NCBI GenBank assembly: GCA_963827705.1
Contig: CAWHBN010000004.1
Coordinates: forward strand, 14,787 to 78,786
Source: JACDAN01 sp963827705
GTDB lineage: Bacteria > Actinomycetota > Thermoleophilia > Gaiellales > Gaiellaceae
DNA length: 64,000 bases
Direction: 5' to 3'
Positions 45,454-53,474 of this stretch are shown here, piece after piece. The notes beneath the pieces are model-generated. The model had not been told where the DNA came from, searched no databases, and saw only the letters and a list, made by a program, of their open reading frames with translations. The translations under genes were made by a program, and so were the position numbers. Numbering within the stretch: the first letter of the stretch is position 1; each line of letters opens with the position of its first letter.

Positions 45454-45484
45454 GGGCGGCGGGCCTAGAACAGGCTCGCCGCCC
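45454..45484. terminator. Bidirectional terminator overlapping the ruvB stop
   Basis: A 12-bp stem, GGGCGGCGGGCC (45454-45465) with GGCTCGCCGCCC (45473-45484), including one G-T pair and a 7-base loop. It ends the Asp-box gene on the plus strand and includes the last codons of ruvB on the minus strand. Confidence 0.75.
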
Positions 45485-46490
45485 GGCTCGCCGCTTCAGG
45501 CGAGCCGAGGTGCTTGCGGCCCAGCTTCGTGACGATTCGTCCACGAGGCGTGCGCTGGATAAAGCCGAGCTGAAGGAGGTACGGCTCGTACACGTCCTCC
45601 ACGGTGTCCGGCTCCTCGCCCAGGGCGACGGCGAGCGTCGAGAGGCCGACCGGGCCGCCGTCGAAGCGCTCCACGATCGCGCGTAGGAGCGCGCGATCGG
45701 TGCGCTCGAGGCCGCAGCCGTCCACCTCGAGGAGCTCGAGAGCCTCGCGCGCGATCTCCGGCGTGATGACGCCCTGGTGGCGCACTTCCGCAACATCTCG
45801 CACGCGTCGGAGGATCCTGTTCGCAACCCGGGGAGTTCCCCGCGAGCGGCGAGAGATCTCCTCGGCCGCGTCGTCGCCGATCTCCACTCCGAGGATTCCC
45901 GCGGAGCGCCGCACGATCAGCGCCAGCTCGTCGGGCTCGTAGTAGTCGAGCCGGAACGTCATGCCGAAGCGGTCGCGCAGCGGCGTCGTCAGGAGCCCGG
46001 TGCGCGTCGTTGCCCCGACGAGCGTGAAGGGCGGCACGTCCAGCGTGAGCGTTCGGGCCGCCGGCCCCTGGCCGACGATGATGTCGAGGCGGAAGTCCTC
46101 GAGCGCCGGATAGAGCACCTCCTCGACGGCGGAGCTCAGGCGGTGGATCTCGTCCACGAACAGCACGTCGCGCGTCTCCAGCGCCGTCAGGATCGCGGCG
46201 AGGTCGCCCTTCCGCTCGAGCGCCGGGCCGGCGACCGTGCGGATCCCCACCCCGAGCTCCTCGCGGATGATGAACGAGAGGCTCGTCTTCCCCAGGCCGG
46301 GCGGGCCGACCAACAGCACGTGATCGAGCGGCTCGCCCCTCGTGCGGGCCGCCTGGAGCGCGATCGAGAGCTGCTCCTTGACGCGCGACTGGCCGACGAA
46401 GTCGTCAAGCGAGCGCGGGCGGAGCGAGCGCTCGAGCTCGTCCTCGTCCGGTCCGACCGTCGGTGCCAGGAACTGCGGCGCGGTGCTCAA
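45465..46490 (-). CDS. ruvB: Holliday junction helicase ATPase RuvB
   Basis: 341 residues. Walker A is GPPGLGKTSLS, Walker B is VLFVDEIHRLS, and the sensor region is LVGATTRTGLLTTPLRDRFG. The C-terminal winged helix (TPRGRIVTKLGRKHLG) is complete. RuvB rings drive branch migration with RuvA. Its start overlaps ruvA by 4 bp, so ruvC-ruvA-ruvB form one operon. Confidence 0.95.
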   Translation of the reverse strand: MSTAPQFLAPTVGPDEDELERSLRPRSLDDFVGQSRVKEQLSIALQAARTRGEPLDHVLLVGPPGLGKTSLSFIIREELGVGIRTVAGPALERKGDLAAILTALETRDVLFVDEIHRLSSAVEEVLYPALEDFRLDIIVGQGPAARTLTLDVPPFTLVGATTRTGLLTTPLRDRFGMTFRLDYYEPDELALIVRRSAGILGVEIGDDAAEEISRRSRGTPRVANRILRRVRDVAEVRHQGVITPEIAREALELLEVDGCGLERTDRALLRAIVERFDGGPVGLSTLAVALGEEPDTVEDVYEPYLLQLGFIQRTPRGRIVTKLGRKHLGSPEAASRAASLF

Positions 46491-47044
46491 GCGGCCCTCA
46501 GCGCCTGACGCACACGCTCCTCGGGCTCGGCTTCGGGGTCGGTCGACGCCAGGGCCCGTTCAGCCTCCACGAGGGTGTAGCCGAGCTCAACGAGCGCGTC
46601 GCGGGCCACGAGCTCCTGCTCGCGCGGAGCATCGACGACCTCGAGTGCGCCGATCTTCTCCTTCAGCTCGAGGACGACACGCTCGGCGGTCTTCTTGCCG
46701 ATCCCGGGGATAGCGACGAAGCGCGTCGTGTCCTCCAGCGCGATGGCGCGGCGGAGATCGGTCGGCGTCGAGCCAGAAAGGATCGCGAGCGCGACCTTCG
46801 GCCCAACGCCGGAGACCGAGAGGAAGTGCTCGAAGAGCTCGCGCTCGGCCGGCTCGGCGAACCCGTACAGCTGGAGCGCGTCCTCGCGAACGTGCAGGTA
46901 GGTGTCGAGCGTGACCTCGCCCCGCGCCTGCGCTTTGCGGAGCGCGCGCAGCGTCGTCTGGACGCGGTAGCCGACGCCGTTGACGTCGAGGACGACCCCG
47001 TCGAGCATCCGCGCGACGACGTTGCCTCGCAGGCTGCTGATCAT
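46487..47044 (-). CDS. ruvA: Holliday junction DNA-binding protein RuvA
   Basis: 185 residues. The N-terminal OB domain begins MISSLRGNVVARMLDGVVLDVNGVGYRV. Helix-hairpin-helix motifs SVSGVGPKVALAIL and IPGIGKKTAERVVLEL lie in the middle, and a C-terminal domain that contacts RuvB ends the chain. It overlaps ruvC and ruvB by 4 bp each. Confidence 0.95.
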   Translation of the reverse strand: MISSLRGNVVARMLDGVVLDVNGVGYRVQTTLRALRKAQARGEVTLDTYLHVREDALQLYGFAEPAERELFEHFLSVSGVGPKVALAILSGSTPTDLRRAIALEDTTRFVAIPGIGKKTAERVVLELKEKIGALEVVDAPREQELVARDALVELGYTLVEAERALASTDPEAEPEERVRQALRAA

Positions 47045-47529
47045 CCCGTCGCCCGCAGGAGCTCCGGCGCCATCGCATGGCAGATCGCGACGGCGAGCGC
47101 GTCGGCCGCGTGGTGCGGCGCAGGAGGGGCGTCGAGGCGAAGGATCGCCTGCACCATGCGCTGAACCTGGGCCTTCTCGGCGCGTCCGTAGCCTGTGACG
47201 GCGAGCTTCACGTGCGAGGGGGAGTACTCAGCGCACCCGACGCCGGCGAGCGCGGCCGCGACGACTGCGGCGCCGCGCGCCTGCCCGACAGAGAGCGCGG
47301 TGCGGGCGTCGACGCCGACAAACGACTCCTCGATTGCGACCGCCTTCGGCCTGTAGCGATCGATGAGCTCGGCGACCCCGTCGTGGATCTTCAGAAGGCG
47401 CTCTTCCGGCCGCTGGGACGCGGTGGTTTTCCAGCACCCGAAGTCCACCGCCCGTAGACGGCCGCCCTTTTCGATGACTACGCCGAATCCGCATGACGCC
47501 GTCCCTGGGTCGATGCCGAGAACCGTCAC
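47041..47529 (-). CDS. ruvC: Holliday junction resolvase RuvC
   Basis: 162 residues. Catalytic acids are in LGIDPGTASCGFG, AIEESFVGVDART and the late HHAADALAVAICH. RuvC nicks Holliday junctions symmetrically. It is first in the ruvCAB operon and is divergent from the cupredoxin gene by 77 bp. yebC, usually directly upstream of ruvC in actinobacteria, is 1.7 kb away with two secreted-protein genes in between. Confidence 0.95.
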   Translation of the reverse strand: MTVLGIDPGTASCGFGVVIEKGGRLRAVDFGCWKTTASQRPEERLLKIHDGVAELIDRYRPKAVAIEESFVGVDARTALSVGQARGAAVVAAALAGVGCAEYSPSHVKLAVTGYGRAEKAQVQRMVQAILRLDAPPAPHHAADALAVAICHAMAPELLRATG

Positions 47530-47606
47530 GGATCGAGGTTAGGCATCAGACCGGACGTTCCTGCCTGACCGAAAACCGCCGCGGCCGACCACGCGTAGTG
47601 CCGGGC

Positions 47607-48323
47607 ATGAAGGCGCTCGCCGCCCTGACTGGCGCCTGCGGAATCGCCGCTGCAATCGTGATCGGCTTCGGGTCGGATGCGCGGGCACAAGGCGGATGTC
47701 AACCAGGTGACACGCGTGTTTCAATCGTCGGGTTTGCGTTCTCACCGCCTTCGGTGACGATTGCACCCGGAGCGGCTGTCTGCTGGACGCAAGAGGATCT
47801 CTACACACACACTGTCACCTCGAACGCAGGTGCGTTCAACTCAGGCCCGCTCGATCAGGGCGAGACGTTCCGGTACGTCTTCCCGAGCAGCGGTGCCTAT
47901 GACTACGACTGCGCGATCATCGGGCACGACATGCCGGGCATGGTCGTAGTCGCGACGGGCCAGCCGCCGCCGCCACCACCACCGCCGCCGCCACCACCAC
48001 CACCACCACCTCCTCCTCCGCCCCCTCCACCTCCGCCGGCCGGCCCGCGCGCCCAGTCCGTGTCGGGAGTGCGCATACGGGTCGCCCGGTTGGACGGACG
48101 CCGCTGGCTCGTCGCCCGCGCGAGGGTCAGGGTGACCGCCCCGGCGCGCCTTCAGCTCCTCCGGCGGAACCGCAGCGTGGCGAGCGCGAGAAAGCGCTTC
48201 CGTGCGGGACGCAACGAGCTCCGCCTCCTCGTCCGGCGCTCGCTTCCACGCGGCACCTACGTCGCCCGCCTGACGGTCGGCGGCGCGGTGCGCCCTTACA
48301 CGGCCCGAATACCCATCGGCTAG
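47607..48323 (+). CDS. Secreted cupredoxin with a 25-proline linker
   Basis: 238 residues from ATG 47607. A signal peptide (ALTGACGIAAAIVIGFGSDARA) is followed by a plastocyanin-like domain (about residues 30-115) with type-1 copper ligands His in YTHTVTS and Cys, His and Met in CAIIGHDMPGM. A run of 25 prolines (codons 47964-48038) joins it to a basic beta-rich tail with many arginines (VRIRVARLDGRRW). The copper domain probably carries electrons or copper outside the membrane. The rigid proline arm and basic tail may hold it at the cell wall. Confidence 0.8.
   Translation: MKALAALTGACGIAAAIVIGFGSDARAQGGCQPGDTRVSIVGFAFSPPSVTIAPGAAVCWTQEDLYTHTVTSNAGAFNSGPLDQGETFRYVFPSSGAYDYDCAIIGHDMPGMVVVATGQPPPPPPPPPPPPPPPPPPPPPPPPPAGPRAQSVSGVRIRVARLDGRRWLVARARVRVTAPARLQLLRRNRSVASARKRFRAGRNELRLLVRRSLPRGTYVARLTVGGAVRPYTARIPIG
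47964..48038 (+). repeat. 25-codon proline tract
   Basis: Twenty-five consecutive CCN codons made of alternating CCG, CCA and CCT blocks, so not a pure microsatellite. Such runs stall ribosomes without elongation factor P. The mixed codons suggest selection for the protein rather than slippage alone. Confidence 0.9.
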
Positions 48324-48334
48324 CCTCTTTCGCC

Positions 48335-49222
48335 GTGCGGTGGGCCGCGCTCGCAACCGTCGCGGCCGGGGTCGGAATAGCGCTCTCGGTCGCCCAGCTG
48401 GCGCCTGGCCAGAGCATCGACCGTGTCCGCGTCGCGCCGAACCCTCCCGTGGCGAGCGTCCCTCCGGGGCTTTTCATCGTCGTGGGCTCGCCCGATGCCT
48501 ACTCGCGATCGTCGGTCTCCGGCGGCCGAGGCAGCTGGGTCGGACCGGGCTACGCGCCGCTCGGCGCACCGAATCCGTGGGGCAACGCCACGATCGACTG
48601 GGAGGTCGGCTACGACAGCCGCCCGCTCGACACGGAGCGGGTCGCGCTTGCGAACCTCACCCGCGACTGGCAGGAGGACCAGCGCGCCGGCGCGTCGATC
48701 CCCCATGTCGTGGGCGGACGGGTCGTCGGCGACATTCCCGGGTTCTTCGTCCTCCAGGTGGAGCGCAGGTCTGCACCGGGCGAGCTCGTCGTGGCCTTCC
48801 GGCTGAGCCGCGATCTCCACGCGTACGTTCGCTTCCTCCTCACCAAGCCCGAATCGAACGACTTTTATGTCAACGGCTCGATCCTCGCGTCCAGCTGGAA
48901 CCGCGGGCAGTCCCTCGTCGCGATGTCGCGGGTTCGGCTCGAGGGGAACCTGCCACCTTCGCTCGTCTCGATCCGAGCCCGGAGCGGCGGCCGGGTCGTC
49001 TCCGGGTTCGCGCTCGACTTCGTGCATCACCCCGTAATCGGGATCCCGGTCGTCCTCGAGCGGCAGAGCGGCCGGGGCTGGCGAAAGGTCGCGACGGTGC
49101 GCACGACGCGCATCGGCGGCTACCGCTTCAGGGTCGCGCCCGGCAGGTATCGCACCCGCGCGCAGCTCGGGTCGCGGTTCTCGGCGTCCAGCGGCATCGT
49201 CCGCATCCGCGCCGGCCGTTAG
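48335..49222 (+). CDS. Exported protein of unknown function
   Basis: 295 residues from GTG 48335, 11 bp after the cupredoxin stop, so probably co-transcribed. A signal peptide (AALATVAAGVGIALSVAQLAPG) is followed by a beta-rich chain: LFIVVGSPDAYSRSSVSGG, then WGNATIDWEVGYDSRPLDTERVAL, and a C-terminal VVLERQSGRGWRKVATVRT domain resembling the basic tail of the cupredoxin. This shared tail style (Arg-rich beta strands) suggests both attach to the same wall component. No family is recognised. Confidence 0.6.
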   Translation: MRWAALATVAAGVGIALSVAQLAPGQSIDRVRVAPNPPVASVPPGLFIVVGSPDAYSRSSVSGGRGSWVGPGYAPLGAPNPWGNATIDWEVGYDSRPLDTERVALANLTRDWQEDQRAGASIPHVVGGRVVGDIPGFFVLQVERRSAPGELVVAFRLSRDLHAYVRFLLTKPESNDFYVNGSILASSWNRGQSLVAMSRVRLEGNLPPSLVSIRARSGGRVVSGFALDFVHHPVIGIPVVLERQSGRGWRKVATVRTTRIGGYRFRVAPGRYRTRAQLGSRFSASSGIVRIRAGR

Positions 49223-49971
49223 GCGGACGCCACCTCGAGCACACGCTCCGGGATGTCGAAGTTGGCGTAGACGTCCTGGACGTCGTCGTTGTCCTCGAGC
49301 GCGTCCATCAGCCGGATGACCTTCTTCGCGGCTGACTCGTCGTCCACCTCGACGGTCGTCTTCGGCACCATCGTGACGTCGGCCGACTCCACCGTCATCC
49401 CCGCCGCCTCGATCGCCTCACGAACGCTGGTGCGCGCCTCCGGTGCAGCGACCACTCGCCAGCTGTCGCCCTCGCGCTCGACGTCGTCGGCGCCGCCCTC
49501 GGCAGCCGCGAGAATGAGCTCGTCCTCTTCGGCGCTCCCGTCGACCAGCACCACGGCACGCCGCTCGAACAGCCAGGCGACCGATCCGGACTCGCCGAGG
49601 CTCCCATCGCTCTTCGTGAAGATGTGCCGTACGTCGGCAGCTGTCCGGTTGCGATTGTCGGTTACTGCCTCGACGTAGACGGCGATCCCGGAAGGTCCGT
49701 AGCCCTCGTATGTGATCGTCTCGTACGAGGCGCCGTCGCCCCCGGGACCGGCGCCCCGCGCAATCGCGCGCTCGATGTTGTCCTTGGGCATCGAGGCCTC
49801 CCTCGCCTTCTCGATCGCGTTCTGGAGCGCGAGATTCGCGGCGGGATCTGGCCCTCCCTCCCGAGCCGCGACGATGATTGCCCGTGCCAGCTTCGAAAAG
49901 AGCTGGCCCCGCTTCGCGTCGGTGGCGCCCTTCTTACGCTTGATCGACGCCCACTTAGAGTGACCGGACAC
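49219..49971 (-). CDS. yebC: YebC/PmpR-family protein
   Basis: 250 residues from GTG 49971 (SGHSKWASIKRKKGATDAKRG is the universal start of the family). Further motifs are MPKDNIERAIARG and YEGYGPSGIAVYVEAVTDNRNRTA. YebC proteins were described as transcription factors and more recently linked to relieving ribosome stalling at proline runs. It converges with the exported-protein gene by 4 bp and starts within the last 17 bases of pdxT. Confidence 0.93.
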   Translation of the reverse strand: MSGHSKWASIKRKKGATDAKRGQLFSKLARAIIVAAREGGPDPAANLALQNAIEKAREASMPKDNIERAIARGAGPGGDGASYETITYEGYGPSGIAVYVEAVTDNRNRTAADVRHIFTKSDGSLGESGSVAWLFERRAVVLVDGSAEEDELILAAAEGGADDVEREGDSWRVVAAPEARTSVREAIEAAGMTVESADVTMVPKTTVEVDDESAAKKVIRLMDALEDNDDVQDVYANFDIPERVLEVASA

Positions 49972-50518
49972 CGGCGGACACCTCCTCCTCAACGAGGTCG
50001 AGAAAGAGCTGGTGGACGCGGAGGTCGTCCGTCAGCTCGGGGTGGAACGAGCCGACGAGGAACCTCCCCTCGCGCAGGAGCACAGGCTCGCCGTCCAGTG
50101 TCGCGAGGACCTCAACGCCTGCACCCGCATCCTCAACCCGCGGCGCGCGGATGAAGACCCCGCGCAGCGGCTCGGGGTCACCGGCGAGCTCGAGGTCGGC
50201 CTCAAAGCTCGCGACCTGTTTTCCGTACGCATTCCGCCGGACCGAGATGTCCACGAGACCGAGGTGGTCTCGGTCGAGGAGGATCATCCCGGCGCACGTG
50301 CCGAACACCGGCCTGTCGAAGCGCCGTAGCGCCTCCTCGAGCCCGTAGATCCGCGCGAGGCGCATGATCGCCGTCGACTCCCCGCCCGGGATCACGAGGC
50401 CGTCAAGGCCGTCGAGCTCGTCCGCCTTGCGAACCTCCACTGGCTCGGCCCCCAGCCGGCGCAGCACGGCTGCGTGCTCCCGGAAATCGCCCTGGATTGC
50501 CAGCACCCCGATGCGCAT
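49955..50518 (-). CDS. pdxT: Pyridoxal 5'-phosphate synthase glutaminase subunit PdxT
   Basis: 187 residues from ATG 50518. Motifs: IGVLAIQGDFREH, VIPGGESTAI, the nucleophile in GTCAGMILL and a catalytic His in GSFHPELTDD. It releases ammonia from glutamine for PdxS in vitamin B6 synthesis. It is separated from pdxS by two genes, unlike the usual adjacent pair. It overlaps yebC by 17 bp. Confidence 0.94.
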   Translation of the reverse strand: MRIGVLAIQGDFREHAAVLRRLGAEPVEVRKADELDGLDGLVIPGGESTAIMRLARIYGLEEALRRFDRPVFGTCAGMILLDRDHLGLVDISVRRNAYGKQVASFEADLELAGDPEPLRGVFIRAPRVEDAGAGVEVLATLDGEPVLLREGRFLVGSFHPELTDDLRVHQLFLDLVEEEVSAGVRSL

Positions 50519-50532
50519 CGGGGAAATCGTAC

Positions 50533-51411
50533 TCACCGCCGTGTGAGCTCCTTGGCGAGCCACTCCTGCCGGTCGGTGTCGGCCTCCGGGCCCAGCTGAT
50601 GCCCGTAGTCGGGGTACCACTTGACCTCGGCGCCGTCGGCGTCCTCGGCAAGGCGCTCGTACTCACGGAGCGGCCAGTCGTCGTCGCGGCGCGGATTCTG
50701 GATCAGGACGTCGCCGTCGAACGAGCCCAGCAGCCGCACCGGGTCGAAGTCGCGCAGCAGCTCGTGGAAGCTCTCGAAGGTCTCCTGCGGGACGAGCTCC
50801 TTAGCCCAGTACCGGCTCGGCTCCGCCGGCACCGTCGACAGCACGATCGCGTCGACGCGATCGTCCACCGCCGCGAGACCGCCGACCGGGAGGGCACCGT
50901 ACTCCTGGCCGACGACGGCGATCCGGTCGTCGATGTCGTCCCTCCCCTCGAGGTAGTCGAGCGCCCTTCGGAGATCGACGAGGTCGTGGCGCACATACGA
51001 CCGGAACGCGTCCGCCGCGTACACGGGATCGAGCAGGTCTGTCTGGGCAAGGTCCTGCCGGGACATCGCTCCGTTGACGAGTAGCACCGCAACTCCACGC
51101 TCCGCCAGGTCGAACGCCTCTCGGTAGTAGATCGCCCGAGTGAATCGGTACGGGTGGGTGTACACCACGGCCGGGTACCGCTTTCCCGCTTCCTTGTCCG
51201 GCGGGAGGACGAGCGTCGCCTCGACGTCGCCGCCGCGCGGGCTCTGGAAGGTGATGTCCGTCGAGCCCGAGTTCTCGGCCTCGATCTTGGTGCGGAGCGG
51301 CTTCGATGCGTCGTAGTCGCCCAGCTCGGCCACATGCGAGGCGGATTCGCTGCCCCCGCACCCGGCGACGAACAGCGTGATGCACGCGAAGGCCGCAACT
51401 CGAGCGAGCAT
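50533..51411 (-). CDS. Alpha/beta-hydrolase-fold lipoprotein with altered nucleophile
   Basis: 292 residues. Lipoprotein signal peptide: hydrophobic ARVAAFACITLFVAG with lipobox VAGC near residue 18. The fold is dienelactone-hydrolase-like: VLPPDKEAGKRYPAVVYTHP, then an elbow VVGQEYGALPVGG where the nucleophile Ser or Cys of Gly-x-Ser-x-Gly is Glu. A late histidine in WYPDYGHQLGP sits where the catalytic His belongs. It may have lost classical esterase chemistry or use another mechanism. It lies 14 bp upstream of pdxT on the same strand. Confidence 0.75.
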   Translation of the reverse strand: MLARVAAFACITLFVAGCGGSESASHVAELGDYDASKPLRTKIEAENSGSTDITFQSPRGGDVEATLVLPPDKEAGKRYPAVVYTHPYRFTRAIYYREAFDLAERGVAVLLVNGAMSRQDLAQTDLLDPVYAADAFRSYVRHDLVDLRRALDYLEGRDDIDDRIAVVGQEYGALPVGGLAAVDDRVDAIVLSTVPAEPSRYWAKELVPQETFESFHELLRDFDPVRLLGSFDGDVLIQNPRRDDDWPLREYERLAEDADGAEVKWYPDYGHQLGPEADTDRQEWLAKELTRR

Positions 51412-51498
51412 GACGCAGACTCTAGTCCGCCGGTAGACGATCCTCGATTGGACGGGTAGGCTCCCGGCGCTTCATCGTCAGGACAAGAGGGGGGACAG

Positions 51499-52536
51499 AT
51501 GCAATCGACTGCAGCAAGGGGGATGGTCGCCGCCGGTTTGGCGATCGTAATCCTGCTGATCACGACGGCCGCCTTCGCGGCGAAGCCGGGACCGGGCACG
51601 CCCACGGGCACGGCCTCGGTCTTCGTATCGAATCCGGTTGAAGATCTCAACAACCAGTCGCTTCGGGATCAGAAGGACTCGGCGGCCGCGGTGCCGGCCG
51701 CGGCGTACCGCACGGTGACGCTCACCGATCTCGACGGAAGCGGCTTCCTTCGCGGACGCTGGGCCGAGATCATCGGCGAAACCGGCAACCCCGCGTACTC
51801 GCCCACGAACACGTTCTTCTACAACCGGAGCCAGGACGAGTTCGAGCAGGTGATGGCCTACTTCTGGATCACCGAGTCGCAGAAGTACATTCAGAGCCTC
51901 GGCTTCGGCTCGACCCGCCGACCGGTGAACAAGGAGCCGCAGCGGCTCCGGATCAACCAGTACGGCGTCGACAACTCGTTCGCAACGACTCACAAAGACG
52001 AGATCCGGCTTGGGAAGGGCGGGGTCGACGACGCCGAGGACGGCGAGGTCATCAACCACGAGTACGGCCATGCGATCCACTTCTCGCAGAACTTCGCGTT
52101 CGCGTCGACCGAGGCCGGCTCGATCAGCGAGGGCTTCGGCGACTACTGGGCCGTCACGACGACAATGGTCGTCCGTCAGAAGCTCGGCCTGGCACCGCTC
52201 ACGGATCCGGCATGTGTCGCCGACTGGGACGCAACGTCCTACGATGCGACGCCGCCGCACTGCCTCCGCCGGGTGGACTCGAACCTCCACTACCCGGAGA
52301 ACCTCGTCGGGCAAGTGCATGCCGACGGGCGGATCTGGTCGAGAGCGCTGTGGGACATCCGCAAGGCGATCGGCAACGTTCGGGCCGACACCGTCATCCT
52401 CGAAGGGCAGTTCGACTTCGGTGGGACGACGATGACCCAGCTCGCCACAGCCACCGTCGCCGCCGCGAACCGCCTCTATGATGCGGCCACGGCGAACACG
52501 GTTCGCGCGCAGTTCCAGGCGCGCGGCATTCTCTAG
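51499..52536 (+). CDS. Secreted zinc metalloprotease, M36 (fungalysin)-like
   Basis: 345 residues. A signal peptide (ARGMVAAGLAIVILLITTAAFAA) leads to a thermolysin-type site: NHEYGHAIHF (HExxH) near residue 190 and the third-ligand region SEGFGDYWA about 25 residues on, the spacing of M36/M4 gluzincins. The region NPAYSPTNTFFYNRSQDEFEQVMAYFWI is typical upstream M36 sequence. It should be an exported protease. It stands divergently from the lipoprotein hydrolase and is followed by a terminator before pdxS. Confidence 0.82.
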   Translation: MQSTAARGMVAAGLAIVILLITTAAFAAKPGPGTPTGTASVFVSNPVEDLNNQSLRDQKDSAAAVPAAAYRTVTLTDLDGSGFLRGRWAEIIGETGNPAYSPTNTFFYNRSQDEFEQVMAYFWITESQKYIQSLGFGSTRRPVNKEPQRLRINQYGVDNSFATTHKDEIRLGKGGVDDAEDGEVINHEYGHAIHFSQNFAFASTEAGSISEGFGDYWAVTTTMVVRQKLGLAPLTDPACVADWDATSYDATPPHCLRRVDSNLHYPENLVGQVHADGRIWSRALWDIRKAIGNVRADTVILEGQFDFGGTTMTQLATATVAAANRLYDAATANTVRAQFQARGIL

Positions 52537-52551
52537 CGGTAAGCCGACGGA

Positions 52552-52575
52552 AGGGGGCGCCTCCGGGCGCCCTCT
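52552..52575. terminator. Terminator between protease and pdxS
   Basis: Stem AGGGGGCGCC/GGCGCCCTCT with a TCCG loop (one G-T pair), followed by TT, 15 bases after the protease stop and just beyond the pdxS stop on the other strand. Confidence 0.78.
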
Positions 52576-52580
52576 TTCGT

Positions 52581-53474
52581 CTACCAGCCCCGGGTCTCGA
52601 GCAGCTCTTCGGGAGCCAGCGACGCCGCGGACAGACCACTCATCGCGTCGCCGAGACCGCGCGAGACGCGTGCGAGGATCTCCGCGTCGTTGAAGTGCGT
52701 CGTCGCCTCGACGATCGCCTTGGAGGCGGCGACGGGGTCGCTCGACTTGAAGATCCCGGAGCCGACGAAGACGCCGTCCGCGCCGAGCTGCATGCAGAGC
52801 GCCGCGTCGGCGGGGGTCGCGATCCCCCCGGCGGTGAAGGTCACGACCGGGAGCCGCCCGTGCTCGGCGACCCAGCGGACGAGGTCGAGCGGAGCCTGGT
52901 GGTTCTTGGCCTCGGAGTAGAGCTCCTCCTCCGCGAGCGAGCCCAGGCGGCGGATCGCGCCGAAAACCGCCCGCATGTGCGTGACGGCGTTGACGATGTC
53001 GCCGGTTCCCGCCTCGCCCTTCGTCCGGATCATCGCGGCACCCTCGGAGATCCTGCGCAGCGCCTCGCCGAGGTTCGTGCAGCCGCAGACGAACGGGACG
53101 GTGAACTTCCACTTGTCGATGTGGTGGGCGGTGTCCGCCGGCGTCAAGACCTCGCTCTCGTCGATGTAGTCGACCTCGAGCGCTTCGAGAACCTGCGCCT
53201 CGACGAAGTGGCCGATGCGCGCCTTGGCCATGACCGGAATGGTCACGGCCTCCTGGATCTCAGTGATCTTGTCCGGATCGGCCATGCGGGCGACGCCGCC
53301 CTGCGCGCGGATGTCGGCCGGGACGCGCTCCAGCGCCATCACTGCGACCGCGCCCGCCTCCTCGGCGATCAGCGCCTGCTCGGACGTCGTGACGTCCATG
53401 ATCACGCCGCCCTTGAGCATCTCGGCCAGGCCGCCTTTGACCCGCATCGTTCCGAGCTCAGCCATCGGCTTCAT
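52581..53474 (-). CDS. pdxS: Pyridoxal 5'-phosphate synthase subunit PdxS
   Basis: 297 residues, the family's usual length. Highly conserved motifs: LKGGVIMDVTT, ALERVPADIRAQGGVARM, MAKARIGHFVEAQ and GEAGTGDIVNAVTHMR. The catalytic lysines lie in VMAKARIG and in IRTKGEAG. It makes pyridoxal 5'-phosphate from ribose 5-phosphate, glyceraldehyde 3-phosphate and ammonia from PdxT. Its start overlaps the phosphoesterase gene stop by 4 bp. Confidence 0.95.
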   Translation of the reverse strand: MKPMAELGTMRVKGGLAEMLKGGVIMDVTTSEQALIAEEAGAVAVMALERVPADIRAQGGVARMADPDKITEIQEAVTIPVMAKARIGHFVEAQVLEALEVDYIDESEVLTPADTAHHIDKWKFTVPFVCGCTNLGEALRRISEGAAMIRTKGEAGTGDIVNAVTHMRAVFGAIRRLGSLAEEELYSEAKNHQAPLDLVRWVAEHGRLPVVTFTAGGIATPADAALCMQLGADGVFVGSGIFKSSDPVAASKAIVEATTHFNDAEILARVSRGLGDAMSGLSAASLAPEELLETRGW

